Below, piece after piece: positions 1 through 8,646 of a DNA stretch of 46,938 nucleotides. Source of the stretch: Bryobacterales bacterium (GTDB taxonomy: Bacteria > Acidobacteriota > Terriglobia > Bryobacterales > Bryobacteraceae). Numbering within the stretch: position 1 is the stretch's first letter; each line of letters starts with the position of its first letter. Below the pieces are notes generated by a model. It saw only the letters and a program-made list of their open reading frames with translations, was not told the DNA's origin and searched no databases. The DNA lies in the NCBI GenBank assembly GCA_016789785.1, contig JAEUQE010000040.1:1-46938 (forward strand). Reading direction: 5' to 3'. Made by a program: the position numbers and the translations under genes.

Positions 1-63
1 GTGTTTGCCGAGTTCGACGGTCCGCGCAGCCGCGCGCTCGCCATCCAGGTCCAAGGGATTTAA
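1..63 (+). CDS. 3' end of an unidentified gene
   Basis: An open frame runs from the first base to a TAA at 61-63 and encodes about 20 residues ending in IQVQGI. The next gene begins 2 bases later, so the two are probably co-transcribed. The tail is too short to assign to a family. It could also be chance open frame, but the tight spacing to the following gene favours a real stop codon. Confidence 0.4.
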   Translation: MFAEFDGPRSRALAIQVQGI

Positions 64-65
64 TC

Positions 66-518
66 ATGCAATCACGAATGGCCACTTACTTCCGGATTGA
101 GCAGGCCGAAGCGCTGCTGAAGGAGGTTGAGTCGGCGATTCGAAACGCCATCGAGTTGAAGCATTTCTACCAGGAAGCGGAGTCCGTTCTGCGGCAGGAG
201 TCCGAACGGATTCTGCTTTCCGGTGGTGCTTCGGTCGATCGTCCACGGCTGCAAGCCGAACGCTCCCGCCGCGACACTTGCGCCCGCAAACTGCAGGAGG
301 CCATTGAGCAGATCCACTCCTTCGGTTGCGAAGTGAAGGATCTCGACATGGGCCTCATCGACTTTCGCAGCCTGTATCAGGGCCGTGAAGTGTATCTCTG
401 CTGGAAGCTCGGCGAGCCGCGGATTGAGTATTGGCACGGCATCGAAGAGGGGTTCCGGGGCCGCAAGAAGATCGACCAGGACTTTCTCCGCGAACATCGC
501 GGCAGCCAGCCGGTTTAG
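66..518 (+). CDS. DUF2203 family protein
   Basis: The 150-residue product matches the DUF2203 family: an N-terminal start of the form YFRIEQAEALL, a long charged helical middle, and a C-terminal block with the family hallmark GLIDFRSLYQGREVYLCWKL followed by the EYWH and GF(R)GR stretches. The function of the family is not established; it is a small soluble protein common in Acidobacteria, Firmicutes and Cyanobacteria. An alternative ATG at 78 would remove four residues and give a start closer to the usual family N-terminus; no strong ribosome binding site separates the two. It converges on the sulfatase gene, with only six bases between stops. Confidence 0.8.
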   Translation: MQSRMATYFRIEQAEALLKEVESAIRNAIELKHFYQEAESVLRQESERILLSGGASVDRPRLQAERSRRDTCARKLQEAIEQIHSFGCEVKDLDMGLIDFRSLYQGREVYLCWKLGEPRIEYWHGIEEGFRGRKKIDQDFLREHRGSQPV

Positions 519-524
519 CCCGCC

Positions 525-1940
525 CTACTCGTTCAGCGGCAACGGCAGATAGTCGTAGTCGACGATCATCTTCTCCTGCAGGGCGATTTTCAACTCACGC
601 TCCACTGCACTGTATTCGGCCTGACCCGCGACGTTCGTGAGTTCGCTCGGGTCCTTCGCCAAGTCGTACAATTCCACCACTGGGCGCGGATCCTGGAAGT
701 ACATCCGTTCGAATACCGCGTCGAGCTTTCCCGCCTTATGCGCAGCCACCATCTGCTGCCATCCGGCATCCCGAGCGCTATCCACGGGCTGATAAACCTG
801 CTTCGGGGTGCAGTTGTAAATCAGCTTGTGCGTTGCGGTACGCACGCAACGCGAAAGGTCGAAAGTAGATGCCGGAGTCGTCTCTGTGTAAACTCCTCCA
901 CCGTGGACCAATCGTGCGCCGAAGATGTGTCTCCGCGACTCGTAACTCCCACCGGTCAGCCGCCCGAGGAAACTGCGGCCCGACATCTCGCGGGGCGCGT
1001 TCAGGCCTGCTGCTTCAATCAGCGTGGGCGCGAGATCCTCTCCGGAGACTAGATCGGCCGATGTGCTGCCCGCCCGCACACGGCCCGGCCAGCGTACCAG
1101 GAGCGGCACGTTCAAGCCTGGATCATACAGCGACCCCTTGCCATGCGGGAAAGCATGGCCGTTGTCACCCATGAAGACGATGATCGTGTTCGAATTGCCG
1201 CTTCGCTTGCCAATGGTATCGAGCACCGTCTGGAACTCGCCGTCCATCCGCGCGATCTCGTCATAGTAGCGGCCGAGGTCGGCGCGCATCCCAGGCAGAT
1301 CGGGCAAATGCTTCGGAATCGGGATGCGTGCGGGGGCGTGAGGCTGAGGAATCGCATTACTGTCCCACACGTGATGCGGATCGTTGAAGTTCACCCAAAG
1401 AAAGAAGGGCTTCTCCGCGGGACGCCGGTCGAAGAACTCGTTGATCTTGGCGGTGGTCTGTGAGCGTGGCGAACTGCGATCCAGAAAGTCGACACGGCTG
1501 TCCCACGTGCGCATGCCGTGTTTGTCGAAGATCGCTTTCGAAACAGGGCCGGGTGCCGCAGGCCCGTCGAGATGGAAGGCCCGCCGGCAGACTCCCGTAA
1601 AGTATCCGCCGGAACGCAGCACTTCGGGCAGTGTGATCACGTCAGGCGGCAGTGGCGAAGTGAATCGGCCCATGCGCACGGCAACGGGTGAGCGTCCCGT
1701 CATCAAAGCGGTGCGCGATGGAACACATTGCGGCGCCGCCTGAAATGCTTTGTCGAGACGCATGCCCTCCGACGCGAACCGGTCAAGGTTCGGAGTCCTG
1801 ATCACGGGGTCGCCATACGCGCCGAGATGCGGCACGCTGTGGTCGTCGGAAAGCACGAGCACGATATTGGGTCTCTGTGCGGAAGTCTGCAGGGCAGGCG
1901 CCGCCATTGCCGCGGCCAGTTCACGCCGGTTGAGTTTCAT
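525..1940 (-). CDS. sulfatase, N-sulfoglucosamine sulfohydrolase-like
   Basis: A type I sulfatase of 471 residues. It carries the formylglycine signature CVPSRTALMTGR, with Cys72 the residue expected to be oxidised to formylglycine, the first metal-binding pair in LVLSDDHS, and the C-terminal metal motif MGDNGHAFPHGKGSLYDPG. The overall pattern (PHHVWDS, RYYDEIARMD) resembles heparan-type N-sulfoglucosamine sulfohydrolases. Export is likely: the N-terminus MKLNRRELAAAMAAPALQTSAQ has an RR pair before a short hydrophobic stretch, as in Tat-type leaders. The open frame extends 70 codons further upstream, but that extension has no family resemblance, so the ATG at 1940 was chosen. No sulfatase-maturing enzyme is in the window. 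Substrate is inferred only. Confidence 0.88.
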   Translation of the reverse strand: MKLNRRELAAAMAAPALQTSAQRPNIVLVLSDDHSVPHLGAYGDPVIRTPNLDRFASEGMRLDKAFQAAPQCVPSRTALMTGRSPVAVRMGRFTSPLPPDVITLPEVLRSGGYFTGVCRRAFHLDGPAAPGPVSKAIFDKHGMRTWDSRVDFLDRSSPRSQTTAKINEFFDRRPAEKPFFLWVNFNDPHHVWDSNAIPQPHAPARIPIPKHLPDLPGMRADLGRYYDEIARMDGEFQTVLDTIGKRSGNSNTIIVFMGDNGHAFPHGKGSLYDPGLNVPLLVRWPGRVRAGSTSADLVSGEDLAPTLIEAAGLNAPREMSGRSFLGRLTGGSYESRRHIFGARLVHGGGVYTETTPASTFDLSRCVRTATHKLIYNCTPKQVYQPVDSARDAGWQQMVAAHKAGKLDAVFERMYFQDPRPVVELYDLAKDPSELTNVAGQAEYSAVERELKIALQEKMIVDYDYLPLPLNE

Positions 1941-2130
1941 TCGCACACACAATATCACCGATGGCAGTTGGTGAGGGTGCGTCCACCGACATTGCCGCAC
2001 AACCCGGACGTGGTGGACAGATTGGTCGAGTTTGCGAAGGAGTTCGAAGGGAGGGTACCGAAAGTTTGGCCCCTTCAGTACCCTGTGCTGGATACGCGCA
2101 AGCTGCCGAGCGGCCCACGACGCCGGTAGT

Positions 2131-2313
2131 TTAACTTCTGCCCAACTCATCCAAGAGTTGGAACAGCGCGGTGCGATCGTTTTGCGACAGCTTCCGCAGG
2201 ATGGTCTGAAACTCGTCCGCAGAGAGTTGATTCTGCCTCAGAGCTCGAGCCAAAGTCTCAATACTACGCATGGGCGGTGCAGGTTGCCGTGGCGGCATAC
2301 CATATACCGGCAT
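2131..2313 (-). CDS. small hypothetical protein, 60 residues
   Basis: The product is a proline-rich 15-residue start (PVYGMPPRQPAPP) followed by a helical, charged segment ending in LFQLLDELGRS. No family was recognised. The reason to believe it is coding is a good ribosome binding site: AAGGA lies 8 bases before the ATG at 2313 on the minus strand. It lies between the sulfatase and the papain-like protein, all leftward, and may be an independent small gene. The alternative is chance open frame. Confidence 0.5.
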   Translation of the reverse strand: MPVYGMPPRQPAPPMRSIETLARALRQNQLSADEFQTILRKLSQNDRTALFQLLDELGRS

Positions 2314-2366
2314 ACCTGATTCCTTCGGCAGATACGATTCGACGCTTTAGTGTGACTGTAACTTAT

Positions 2367-2969
2367 TTAGTACTTCATGCCCACTTTTTCTGACTGCCGC
2401 AATCGATCATCGAGCACATTAAGCCTATGCTCCATGAATGACCTTAGTACTCTCGCATGGGCAATAGTCGTAAGGTACTCCGGCACTTCCCAGACATCTT
2501 TATCCGAAGTGCGCCACTTGCGAAATCGCAATAAAGAAACCGGGCGGGAGTAGGCGCGCAGCGACTTCTCACCCTTCAAGTTGTGATAGTGCTCAAAGTA
2601 CGACATCACCAACTCGCGCGTGGTCCGATAGACAGGCTCACGGAAGCGCAAGCTGGCGTAGTTGGACTTCGCAATCGCGCCCCAGTGCCCTTGAATCCGA
2701 TAGATCGCGAGTACGTGATCATCGTCCCGGGTCGCTTCCAGGTCCAACAGTAGAGGCTTATGGCCATGTACTTCCAGGGCGGCCGCCGCGAAAAGCGCCC
2801 CTTCCATGCAGTGAGCAAGCCGGTCGCGCAAGACCCGGCGCGGCGAACGGCAGGTAGGGCCATCTTTCTCTTTATTGTAACCAACCTTACAGTCCAGAAA
2901 CTTCTGTATCTTCGCTGGAGTATCCAGTTTGGAGAGCACTCGTAACTCCGCTGGCGAAAATTCGTCCAT
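2367..2969 (-). CDS. transglutaminase-like hypothetical protein
   Basis: A 200-residue protein of unknown role. The block LAHCMEGALFAAAALEVHGH around Cys54, His85 in DDDHVLAIYR and Asn103 in AKSNYASLRFREP are arranged like the Cys-His-Asp/Asn triad of papain-fold transglutaminase-like proteins, where the cysteine sits at the start of a helix. This assignment is inference from motif order. No signal peptide is visible. The start at 2969 leaves 7 bases after the exporter stop codon; the longer frame to 3032 would overlap that gene by 56 bases. Its DNA is visibly AT-richer than its neighbours (27 G/C in the 60 bases 2401-2460), which suggests recent transfer. Confidence 0.55.
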   Translation of the reverse strand: MDEFSPAELRVLSKLDTPAKIQKFLDCKVGYNKEKDGPTCRSPRRVLRDRLAHCMEGALFAAAALEVHGHKPLLLDLEATRDDDHVLAIYRIQGHWGAIAKSNYASLRFREPVYRTTRELVMSYFEHYHNLKGEKSLRAYSRPVSLLRFRKWRTSDKDVWEVPEYLTTIAHARVLRSFMEHRLNVLDDRLRQSEKVGMKY

Positions 2970-2976
2970 TGCAGAG

Positions 2977-4911
2977 TTATAAGAAACGGATCGGCTCACC
3001 AGCCGGCCTCCCGGGACGGCCCGATTTGGCATCGGTCGAGTTTTCTTCCACGGTATCGCCCTCTCCCGGCGCGAGAAAGAGATTCGCTTCCAACCCGTGC
3101 TGCCTCGTGTAGAGATCGTGGTAGCGGCCCTGCGCCGCGAAGAGGGTCTCGTGCGTGCCCCGTTCCAGGATCCTGCCCTCCTCCATCACCAGGATTTGAT
3201 CGGCCCGGCGGATGGTCGACAGGCGATGCGCGATCACGAACGTGGTGCGGCCGCGCATGAGATGCGAGAGGCCTTGTTGAATCATCTGCTCGGATTCCGA
3301 GTCGAGGCTCGATGTTGCCTCGTCGAGAATGAGGATGCGGGGATCAGCGAGAATGGCCCGGGCAATCGAGAGACGCTGCCGCTGCCCGCCGGAGAGTTTC
3401 ACGCCGCGCTCGCCAATCACCGTCTCGTACTTCTCTGGAAAGCGTTCGGTGAATTCATCCACCCTCGCGATCCGGCACGCCTCCATGATCTGCTCCTCCG
3501 TGGCATCCGGCCGCGCGAACCCGATGTTCTCGCGGATGGTGCCGTCGAACAGGAATGTATCTTGCAGCACCACGCCGATCTGCGTGCGGAAAGTGTCGAG
3601 GCGCGCGGTCGAAAGATCGATGCCATCCACGGTCACCAAGCCTTCCGTCGGCACATAGAACGCCGCAATGAGCCCGATGGTGGTCGATTTGCCCGAGCCT
3701 GAGGACCCGACCAGTGCCGTCACCGTGCCGGGTTCCGAGGTGAATGACACGCCCTGCAGCACCGGCTTGCCCTCTTCATAGGAGAAGCTGACGTTGTCAA
3801 AACGCACTTCGCCACGAATCACCGGCAGTGCCGACGTGCGATTCGGAGCCTGATCCTCGCGCTGCTCCAGCAGGATCTCGCGCGTTCGCTCAAGACCGGC
3901 CAGCGCCTCGGTCAACTGCGTCCCGATGCCGACTACCTGAAACACCGGGGCGACCAGGAACGCAAGAAACGCCGTAAATGTCGCAAATCCGCCAAGGGTC
4001 AAAGCGCCCGCGAAGATCTGCTTCGCGCCGACATACATCACAATGGCGCCGACAATTCCGAGCAGCACCGTCGCCGAGAGGCTCATCAGCGAGACTCCCG
4101 TCAGCGACTTGAGAATGTTATCGAGCAGCCGTTGCACGCCTTTTTCGAACACATGCTCTTCCCGGGATTCGGCGTGATAGCCCTTCACCACGCGCACACC
4201 ACCGAGCGACTCCGTCAACCGGCCCGTTACTTCGCTGGTGATCTTGCCACGCTCGCGAAAAATCGGCCGCAGCGTGGAAAACGCGCGCTGCACCACAACC
4301 GAGAACACAAGAATCACGCCAAGTGCGATGCCCGTCATCATCGGGCTGATCCCAAGCAGAATGATCAGGGAGAGGATCGCGGTGAGGACCCCGCCGACGA
4401 ACTCCACCAATCCCGTTCCAACCAGGTTCCGCACACCCTCCACATCGTTCATGATGCGGCTGACAAGCACTCCGGTCTTATTGGCGTCGAAGTAGGTAAG
4501 CGGAAGTCTCCCGATGTGCGCCTGCACGCGGCGGCGCATCTCGGCAATCAGTTTCTGGGCCGACTTCGAAAGCAGTTGCGTGAGGGCGAACGACGAGGCC
4601 GCCTGCACCGTGGTGGCTGCGAGAACCGCCGCGAACAGCGGTCCCAGCATATCCACGCGTTGCTTGCCGATCACATCGTCAATGAGATACTTCGTCGAAG
4701 CGGGCAGCACCAGACCGGCCACGCGGCTCAACACGATCAGAAGAAGGCCGAGAATCAGGATGCCGCGCCGGGGGCGCACCAGTTCCCAAACGAGCGGCAT
4801 GACAGCGCGCACGTTCGGAGCGCCTTTCTTTTCAGGCTGGCTCCCGCGCCTGGACGGACGAGTCCGCTCAGGGGAACCGATAGATAAAGATGGATTGCCC
4901 CGCATATGCAA
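2977..4911 (-). CDS. ABC exporter, fused permease-ATPase (MsbA/BmrA type)
   Basis: A half-transporter of 644 residues with one membrane domain (about six helices, residues 45-340) and one nucleotide-binding domain. Walker A is GSSGSGKST, the signature is LSGGQRQRLSIARAI, Walker B is RILILDEATSSLDSE and the switch histidine is in FVIAHRLSTI. It should homodimerise in the inner membrane and export lipid, lipopolysaccharide precursor, peptide or drug; the substrate cannot be read from sequence. The start at 4911 overlaps the glycosyltransferase stop by 44 bases; a later ATG at 4800 is an alternative. Tight overlap with the lipid-carrier-type glycosyltransferase suggests one operon and possibly an envelope-glycolipid substrate (inference). 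Confidence 0.92.
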   Translation of the reverse strand: MHMRGNPSLSIGSPERTRPSRRGSQPEKKGAPNVRAVMPLVWELVRPRRGILILGLLLIVLSRVAGLVLPASTKYLIDDVIGKQRVDMLGPLFAAVLAATTVQAASSFALTQLLSKSAQKLIAEMRRRVQAHIGRLPLTYFDANKTGVLVSRIMNDVEGVRNLVGTGLVEFVGGVLTAILSLIILLGISPMMTGIALGVILVFSVVVQRAFSTLRPIFRERGKITSEVTGRLTESLGGVRVVKGYHAESREEHVFEKGVQRLLDNILKSLTGVSLMSLSATVLLGIVGAIVMYVGAKQIFAGALTLGGFATFTAFLAFLVAPVFQVVGIGTQLTEALAGLERTREILLEQREDQAPNRTSALPVIRGEVRFDNVSFSYEEGKPVLQGVSFTSEPGTVTALVGSSGSGKSTTIGLIAAFYVPTEGLVTVDGIDLSTARLDTFRTQIGVVLQDTFLFDGTIRENIGFARPDATEEQIMEACRIARVDEFTERFPEKYETVIGERGVKLSGGQRQRLSIARAILADPRILILDEATSSLDSESEQMIQQGLSHLMRGRTTFVIAHRLSTIRRADQILVMEEGRILERGTHETLFAAQGRYHDLYTRQHGLEANLFLAPGEGDTVEENSTDAKSGRPGRPAGEPIRFL

Positions 4912-6550
4912 TTGGTTGTTTCGCGCGAAATGCCGCGTAGTAGTCGCGATACGGCGGGTCGGCGAACTGCCCTGTTAATAGAGTCGCACTAATTGCGTAG
5001 ATTCCGGGACCCGGCTCGAATTTGGCCGTCGCCGGCTTGGTTCCCCCATACGGCGGCGAAATCCAGTCCACCTGGCCTGGCCGGAAATAGGCGAATACGT
5101 TATCGCTCCCGAAATACGAGAGGGAGATCCCGAGGATCTTCTCGCGCTGCATGTACCGGCGGAGTTCACGGAGGTTTTGCCCCCAGTCGACATTGCTGTC
5201 GGAGAGATACTTGGTCGCATTCTTCGGACCTCCGGATGCCGCGTTGAAGTACGACAGTACGTGCGGGTGCTGCGGCGCGACGACGGCGAGCATGGTGCAC
5301 AGCAGAACTGGAGAACCCCAGGCCGGCAGCGTGCGCAGCAGGTGTCCCGCTATCAGCAGCGCAAACGGCAGACACGGCAGAATCAGGCGAAAGCCGAGTT
5401 GCAGACCCGAGTAGGAGGCAAGCGCAAAGTAAAGCAGCCCCGGTCCGATCCACAGCAAATCCGAAACACGCAGAACCCGGCGCAGCGCGTCGCGAAGCAA
5501 CACTACGGCGCCCCCGGCAATGGCCAGCAGCAGTGGTTCCGGACACTTTACGAGGGCGGCGACTGCGAAGTACGCCGGATGCCCCCAGGAATGGCGTGCG
5601 CCCATGAAGTACACCGCGTTCTCATGTCCGTTGTTGAAGAGGAGCGAGGAGAATCCCTGCCACAGGCGAATCGGGATCGGAAGCCACTGAAACACGGAAA
5701 CGGCGCGTAGGACGAACCACGGCAAATGGCCGCGGGTCGCCTCACCGGCGAGTTCTTCCGGCGTGAGCGGGCGCAGATCAAACTGGCATGCCAGCGCGGA
5801 AAGCGCATAGGGAATCGCGGCGGCCACCACCAGACCGTAGACCATCCGCATCCCGCGCAGACGTATCATTGCGAGGCATGGCGCGATCAACACCAGCAAC
5901 AGCATGGAGAGCTTCGCCAGCATGCCCAGAGTGCCGGCGGCCGCCATCCACGACAGGTTCGCGAGCGACGGCCGCTGCCAGAACCGCCACGCGCGATACC
6001 AGAACAGCAGGTAGCCGAACGTCGCGGCGTGATCGTTCTTGAACAGGACTGAGTGGCCAAGGGCTGTCGGTTCCATCGCGAAAAGCGCCGCAATTGCCAC
6101 TCCGGCCGCCGGCGACAACAGTTCGCGTCCCCACCACCAGATCAGAAGCATGGTGGCGAGCGGGAAGATCATCAAGCCCAGCCGGGCCCGGAACATGCTC
6201 TCGCGGATCTGACGTTCCGTCATGCGGCGGATCATGTCGAGCCCGATGGTCCATTCGTGGCGCTTTGCCCATGCCGGCGCGGACTCCTCCACAATGCGGA
6301 AATCCGCACTCGCCGCCAGTGCGCCGCCCGCGATCTTGATCAGCGGCGGCATGTCGCCGGGATACAGCGTGTCGTTGCCTTCCCAATAGAGGATGGAGGA
6401 GACGATGTGGCTCGGTTCATCCACTGTGATGCCGGTATTCGCCGCAAGGTGCAGCATCGCGGCCAGATACACAGCGGCAATACAGGCCATGAACAGGCCC
6501 TCGCGCCAGGTGACGGCCACCGTACCGGGGCTCGTGGAGCGCTCCAACAT
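4868..6550 (-). CDS. GT39/ArnT-like membrane glycosyltransferase
   Basis: A 560-residue polytopic protein with about ten hydrophobic segments. It has the first-loop acidic motif TVDEPSHI (the DE pair expected at the catalytic site of PMT/ArnT-type enzymes), followed by PPLIK, FRARLGL and LGHSVLFKNDHAATFGYLLF, and a periplasmic C-terminal segment with SDSNVDWGQNLRELRRYM. Family members transfer sugars from polyprenyl phosphate to lipid or protein on the outer face of the inner membrane; acceptor and donor are unknown here. It is divergent from the MarR regulator across 126 bases and overlaps the ABC exporter at its 3' end. Confidence 0.82.
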   Translation of the reverse strand: MLERSTSPGTVAVTWREGLFMACIAAVYLAAMLHLAANTGITVDEPSHIVSSILYWEGNDTLYPGDMPPLIKIAGGALAASADFRIVEESAPAWAKRHEWTIGLDMIRRMTERQIRESMFRARLGLMIFPLATMLLIWWWGRELLSPAAGVAIAALFAMEPTALGHSVLFKNDHAATFGYLLFWYRAWRFWQRPSLANLSWMAAAGTLGMLAKLSMLLLVLIAPCLAMIRLRGMRMVYGLVVAAAIPYALSALACQFDLRPLTPEELAGEATRGHLPWFVLRAVSVFQWLPIPIRLWQGFSSLLFNNGHENAVYFMGARHSWGHPAYFAVAALVKCPEPLLLAIAGGAVVLLRDALRRVLRVSDLLWIGPGLLYFALASYSGLQLGFRLILPCLPFALLIAGHLLRTLPAWGSPVLLCTMLAVVAPQHPHVLSYFNAASGGPKNATKYLSDSNVDWGQNLRELRRYMQREKILGISLSYFGSDNVFAYFRPGQVDWISPPYGGTKPATAKFEPGPGIYAISATLLTGQFADPPYRDYYAAFRAKQPIAYAGQSIFIYRFP

Positions 6551-6635
6551 CAGAAAGGGACTTAACGATTATGAACACTTGCGGCATGAGACGGGCAACT
6601 CTTTTTTTGCGGAACCTCGGCCAATCCGGCGGCGT

Positions 6636-6676
6636 ATTGACAATACAGTTGTCATGATGACAACCTGCTTGTCAAT
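6636..6676. promoter_or_regulatory. composite palindrome, probable MarR operator
   Basis: This 41-base near-palindrome consists of ATTGACAA-N4-GTTGTCAT, one centre base, and ATGACAAC-N4-TTGTCAAT; outer and inner 8-base arms match perfectly as reverse complements. It ends at the base before the MarR start codon, so a bound repressor would cover the translation start and any promoter there. TTGACA at 6637-6642 could serve as a -35 hexamer, but no matching -10 was found. There is no ribosome binding site before the ATG. Autoregulation is inferred from position and symmetry. Confidence 0.7.
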
Positions 6677-7132
6677 ATGAAGGCCGATCTGCTATTGGAA
6701 CTGTTTGACGCGAACGTGCTGCTGACACACCGGTTGACGGCACTGGCTCAGACCATCCATGGCCAGGGAGCCGGTTCCGCCGCCCGGCGTGGCGTGATGC
6801 AAAGCCTCACCCGCCATGGCAATCTCACCGTGCCGCAAATGGCGCGGATGCGGCCCGTTTCGCGCCAGCACATTCAAAGTGTGGTGGACGAGTTGCGCGA
6901 GGACGAGCTCGTGGAAATCCTGCCCAATCCGGCGAGCCGCCGCTCGCCACTGGTGGCTCTCACAACCAAGGGCGCGAAGTTGACCGGGAAGATGCGCAAG
7001 CGCGAATTGCGGCTGCTGGAGGAGGCGGATCTGGATGTCAGTGACAAGCGCGTTCGCCAGGCGGTGGAAACGCTTCAAACCATCGCCGACGCCCTGATGG
7101 AGAGGGTGACCCAGGAGCAGAACAATGACTGA
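6677..7132 (+). CDS. MarR-family transcriptional regulator
   Basis: A 151-residue winged-helix protein. The helix-turn-helix region is LTVPQMARMRPVSRQHIQSV, followed by the wing and the expected dimerisation helix at the C-terminus (VRQAVETLQTIADALMERV). The N-terminal dimer helix starts right at the chosen ATG, supporting that start although it lacks a Shine-Dalgarno sequence. The 41-base palindrome directly upstream is the likely operator. The gene overlaps the methyltransferase start by 8 bases, so it probably controls that gene together with itself. The divergent glycosyltransferase may also be controlled. The ligand is unknown. Confidence 0.88.
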   Translation: MKADLLLELFDANVLLTHRLTALAQTIHGQGAGSAARRGVMQSLTRHGNLTVPQMARMRPVSRQHIQSVVDELREDELVEILPNPASRRSPLVALTTKGAKLTGKMRKRELRLLEEADLDVSDKRVRQAVETLQTIADALMERVTQEQNND

Positions 7133-7754
7133 TGCATGCAAGCAGCCCGGAATTCGGGCGCAATTCCGTTGCCCGCATGGCTGGCTCGGCTGGCTGGTAG
7201 GGCATCTCATGGCACTGAAGAACCGCGAACGAAGCGAGTGGGTGCTCTCGCTGCTGAACGTCCATCCCGAGGATCACGTCCTTGAGATCGGCTTCGGATC
7301 GGGCGTCGACATCCGCCGTGTCGCGCAACGTGCCCGCCAGGGCTATGTCGCTGGCATCGACCATTCCGCCGAAATGCTGCGGCAGGCCACCGCCCGCAAT
7401 CGTGAGGCGATCCTCGAAGGGCGCGTCGATCTCCGGCTCGGCAGCGCCGTGAGGCTGCCCTATGGTGATGCGAGCTTCGACAAGGTCTACGCGATCAATG
7501 TGGCGCAGTTCTTCGATGACCGCGCCAGCGTGTTTCGGGAGTATCGCCGTGTGCTGAGGCCGGGAGGCCGCCTGGTGATCGCGGTACAGCCGCGGTCAAA
7601 GGCCGCCACGGAAGCCAGCGCAACGCAGGTGGGCGAGAATCTCCATGCGGCGGCGACCGCGGCCGGCTTTGCGGACGTGCGGATCGAGCGTCGCCCTATG
7701 CGACCCGTTTCCACGGTCTGCGTCCTGGGATCAAAGCCCCATTTGGTAGACTAG
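7125..7754 (+). CDS. class I SAM-dependent methyltransferase
   Basis: A 209-residue Rossmann-fold methyltransferase. Motif I is VLEIGFGSGVDI, the acidic residue binding the ribose lies in YVAGIDHSAEML, and later motifs are SAVRLPYGDASFDKVYAIN and LRPGGRLVIAV. The N-terminal RCPHGWLGWLVGHLMALKNRER and the general layout resemble Ubie/ArsM-like small-molecule methyltransferases. Substrate is not identifiable. It overlaps the MarR gene by 8 bases, so translation is probably coupled and the enzyme may act on the compound sensed by that regulator (inference). Confidence 0.87.
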   Translation: MTDACKQPGIRAQFRCPHGWLGWLVGHLMALKNRERSEWVLSLLNVHPEDHVLEIGFGSGVDIRRVAQRARQGYVAGIDHSAEMLRQATARNREAILEGRVDLRLGSAVRLPYGDASFDKVYAINVAQFFDDRASVFREYRRVLRPGGRLVIAVQPRSKAATEASATQVGENLHAAATAAGFADVRIERRPMRPVSTVCVLGSKPHLVD

Positions 7755-7776
7755 AAGATCAAGAGGTATTCGCGGT

Positions 7777-8175
7777 TTGAGCAAATCATCCACTCCGGTT
7801 GTTGTGTGGTTGCCCGTCGTGGCGCTGGCTTGGTTCGTGCCCGGCGGCGGACATCTGATGCTCCGGCGCACCACTCGCGGCTTGCTGCTGGCAGGCGCGA
7901 TCACGCTCACGTTTCTCTTCGGCATCATGATGCGCGGTGCAATGTTCACGCCCATGACCGGGGACCTGCTCACCACCATCATCTACTGCGGCGGCTTTGT
8001 CGGCGACCTCGCCAGCGGCGTGCTCTATCTGTTCACCACTTGGATGGGCTATGCGCAGCCGGAAGCTGCTGGCCATGTGCATGACTACGGCACCAAGTTT
8101 CTGGTTGCCGCGGGACTGATGAACGTTCTCGCCATGGTGGATGCCTTCGAGATCGTTACGGGAAAGAAGAGCTAA
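7777..8175 (+). CDS. DUF6677-like small membrane protein
   Basis: A 132-residue hydrophobic protein with three to four membrane segments; the N-terminal WFVPGGGHLMLRRTTRGLL is the most recognisable block. The function is unknown. It starts with TTG at 7777, preceded by AAGAGGT at 7761-7767 at suitable spacing, which decides the start. It is followed 5 bases later by another small membrane protein, and the pair is probably one transcription unit, perhaps running on from the methyltransferase 22 bases upstream. Confidence 0.72.
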   Translation: MSKSSTPVVVWLPVVALAWFVPGGGHLMLRRTTRGLLLAGAITLTFLFGIMMRGAMFTPMTGDLLTTIIYCGGFVGDLASGVLYLFTTWMGYAQPEAAGHVHDYGTKFLVAAGLMNVLAMVDAFEIVTGKKS

Positions 8176-8180
8176 GCGCG

Positions 8181-8366
8181 ATGCCCAAGATGAACCTCAG
8201 CCACTTCGAAGCCGCGATTCTCTTCGCGCTGTTTACCTCCGTGGTGCTCGGAATCGTGACGAAGAAGACCGACGCGGAGCGCATCCGCTACGGGTTCCGC
8301 AGCTTTGGCTATTTCGTGCTCGTGATGTTCGGTCTCGGATGGCTGATGTTCCTCGGCCACGGGTAG
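8181..8366 (+). CDS. small conserved membrane protein, 61 residues
   Basis: Two predicted membrane helices (about residues 9-27 and 40-58) separated by a positively charged loop, TKKTDAERIRYGFRSF, which would face the cytoplasm. No known domain was recognised. Five bases separate it from the preceding DUF6677-like gene, and it is most likely that protein's partner in an envelope complex (inference from position only). Confidence 0.65.
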   Translation: MPKMNLSHFEAAILFALFTSVVLGIVTKKTDAERIRYGFRSFGYFVLVMFGLGWLMFLGHG

Positions 8367-8503
8367 CGATCGCGCCCGCCTGCACGACCTTGCTTACTTC
8401 CGCACTTTGAAACCGCACGCCTCACGTGGCGCGGGCTGCCAGTCTGAATGCCACCCCAGCCAGGGGCCTGCATCCAGTCTCTAACCCAGCTCATCGTGAG
8501 TGC

Positions 8504-8562
8504 TTTTCACGGCGAACGGCGTCTGATAACGAGTTTTCACGGAAGGTCTCGGTTTTTCACGG
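8504..8562. repeat. three TTTTCACGG repeats upstream of fic
   Basis: TTTTCACGG occurs at 8504-8512, 8534-8542 and 8554-8562, at start-to-start spacings of 30 and 20 bases, that is about three and two helical turns. Two related TTTTCAGG copies follow at 8632-8639 and 8652-8659, across the Fic start. TACAAT at 8563-8568 directly abuts the third copy and could be a -10 element. The layout suggests a regulator binding one face of the DNA. The rest of 8367-8646 shows nothing else recognisable. Confidence 0.5.
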
Positions 8563-8646
8563 TACAATCCTCCAGAGACGAAAATTCACATGGGCGACAG
8601 GTTCTTCATGGGACTCCGTGCAAAAACTCGATTTTCAGGGCCTGTG

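Noticed and set aside
8504..8562. Possible CRISPR-like array before fic
   Set aside because: Repeats are only 9 bases, spacing is 30 then 20, and no cas gene is present; an operator set is a better reading.
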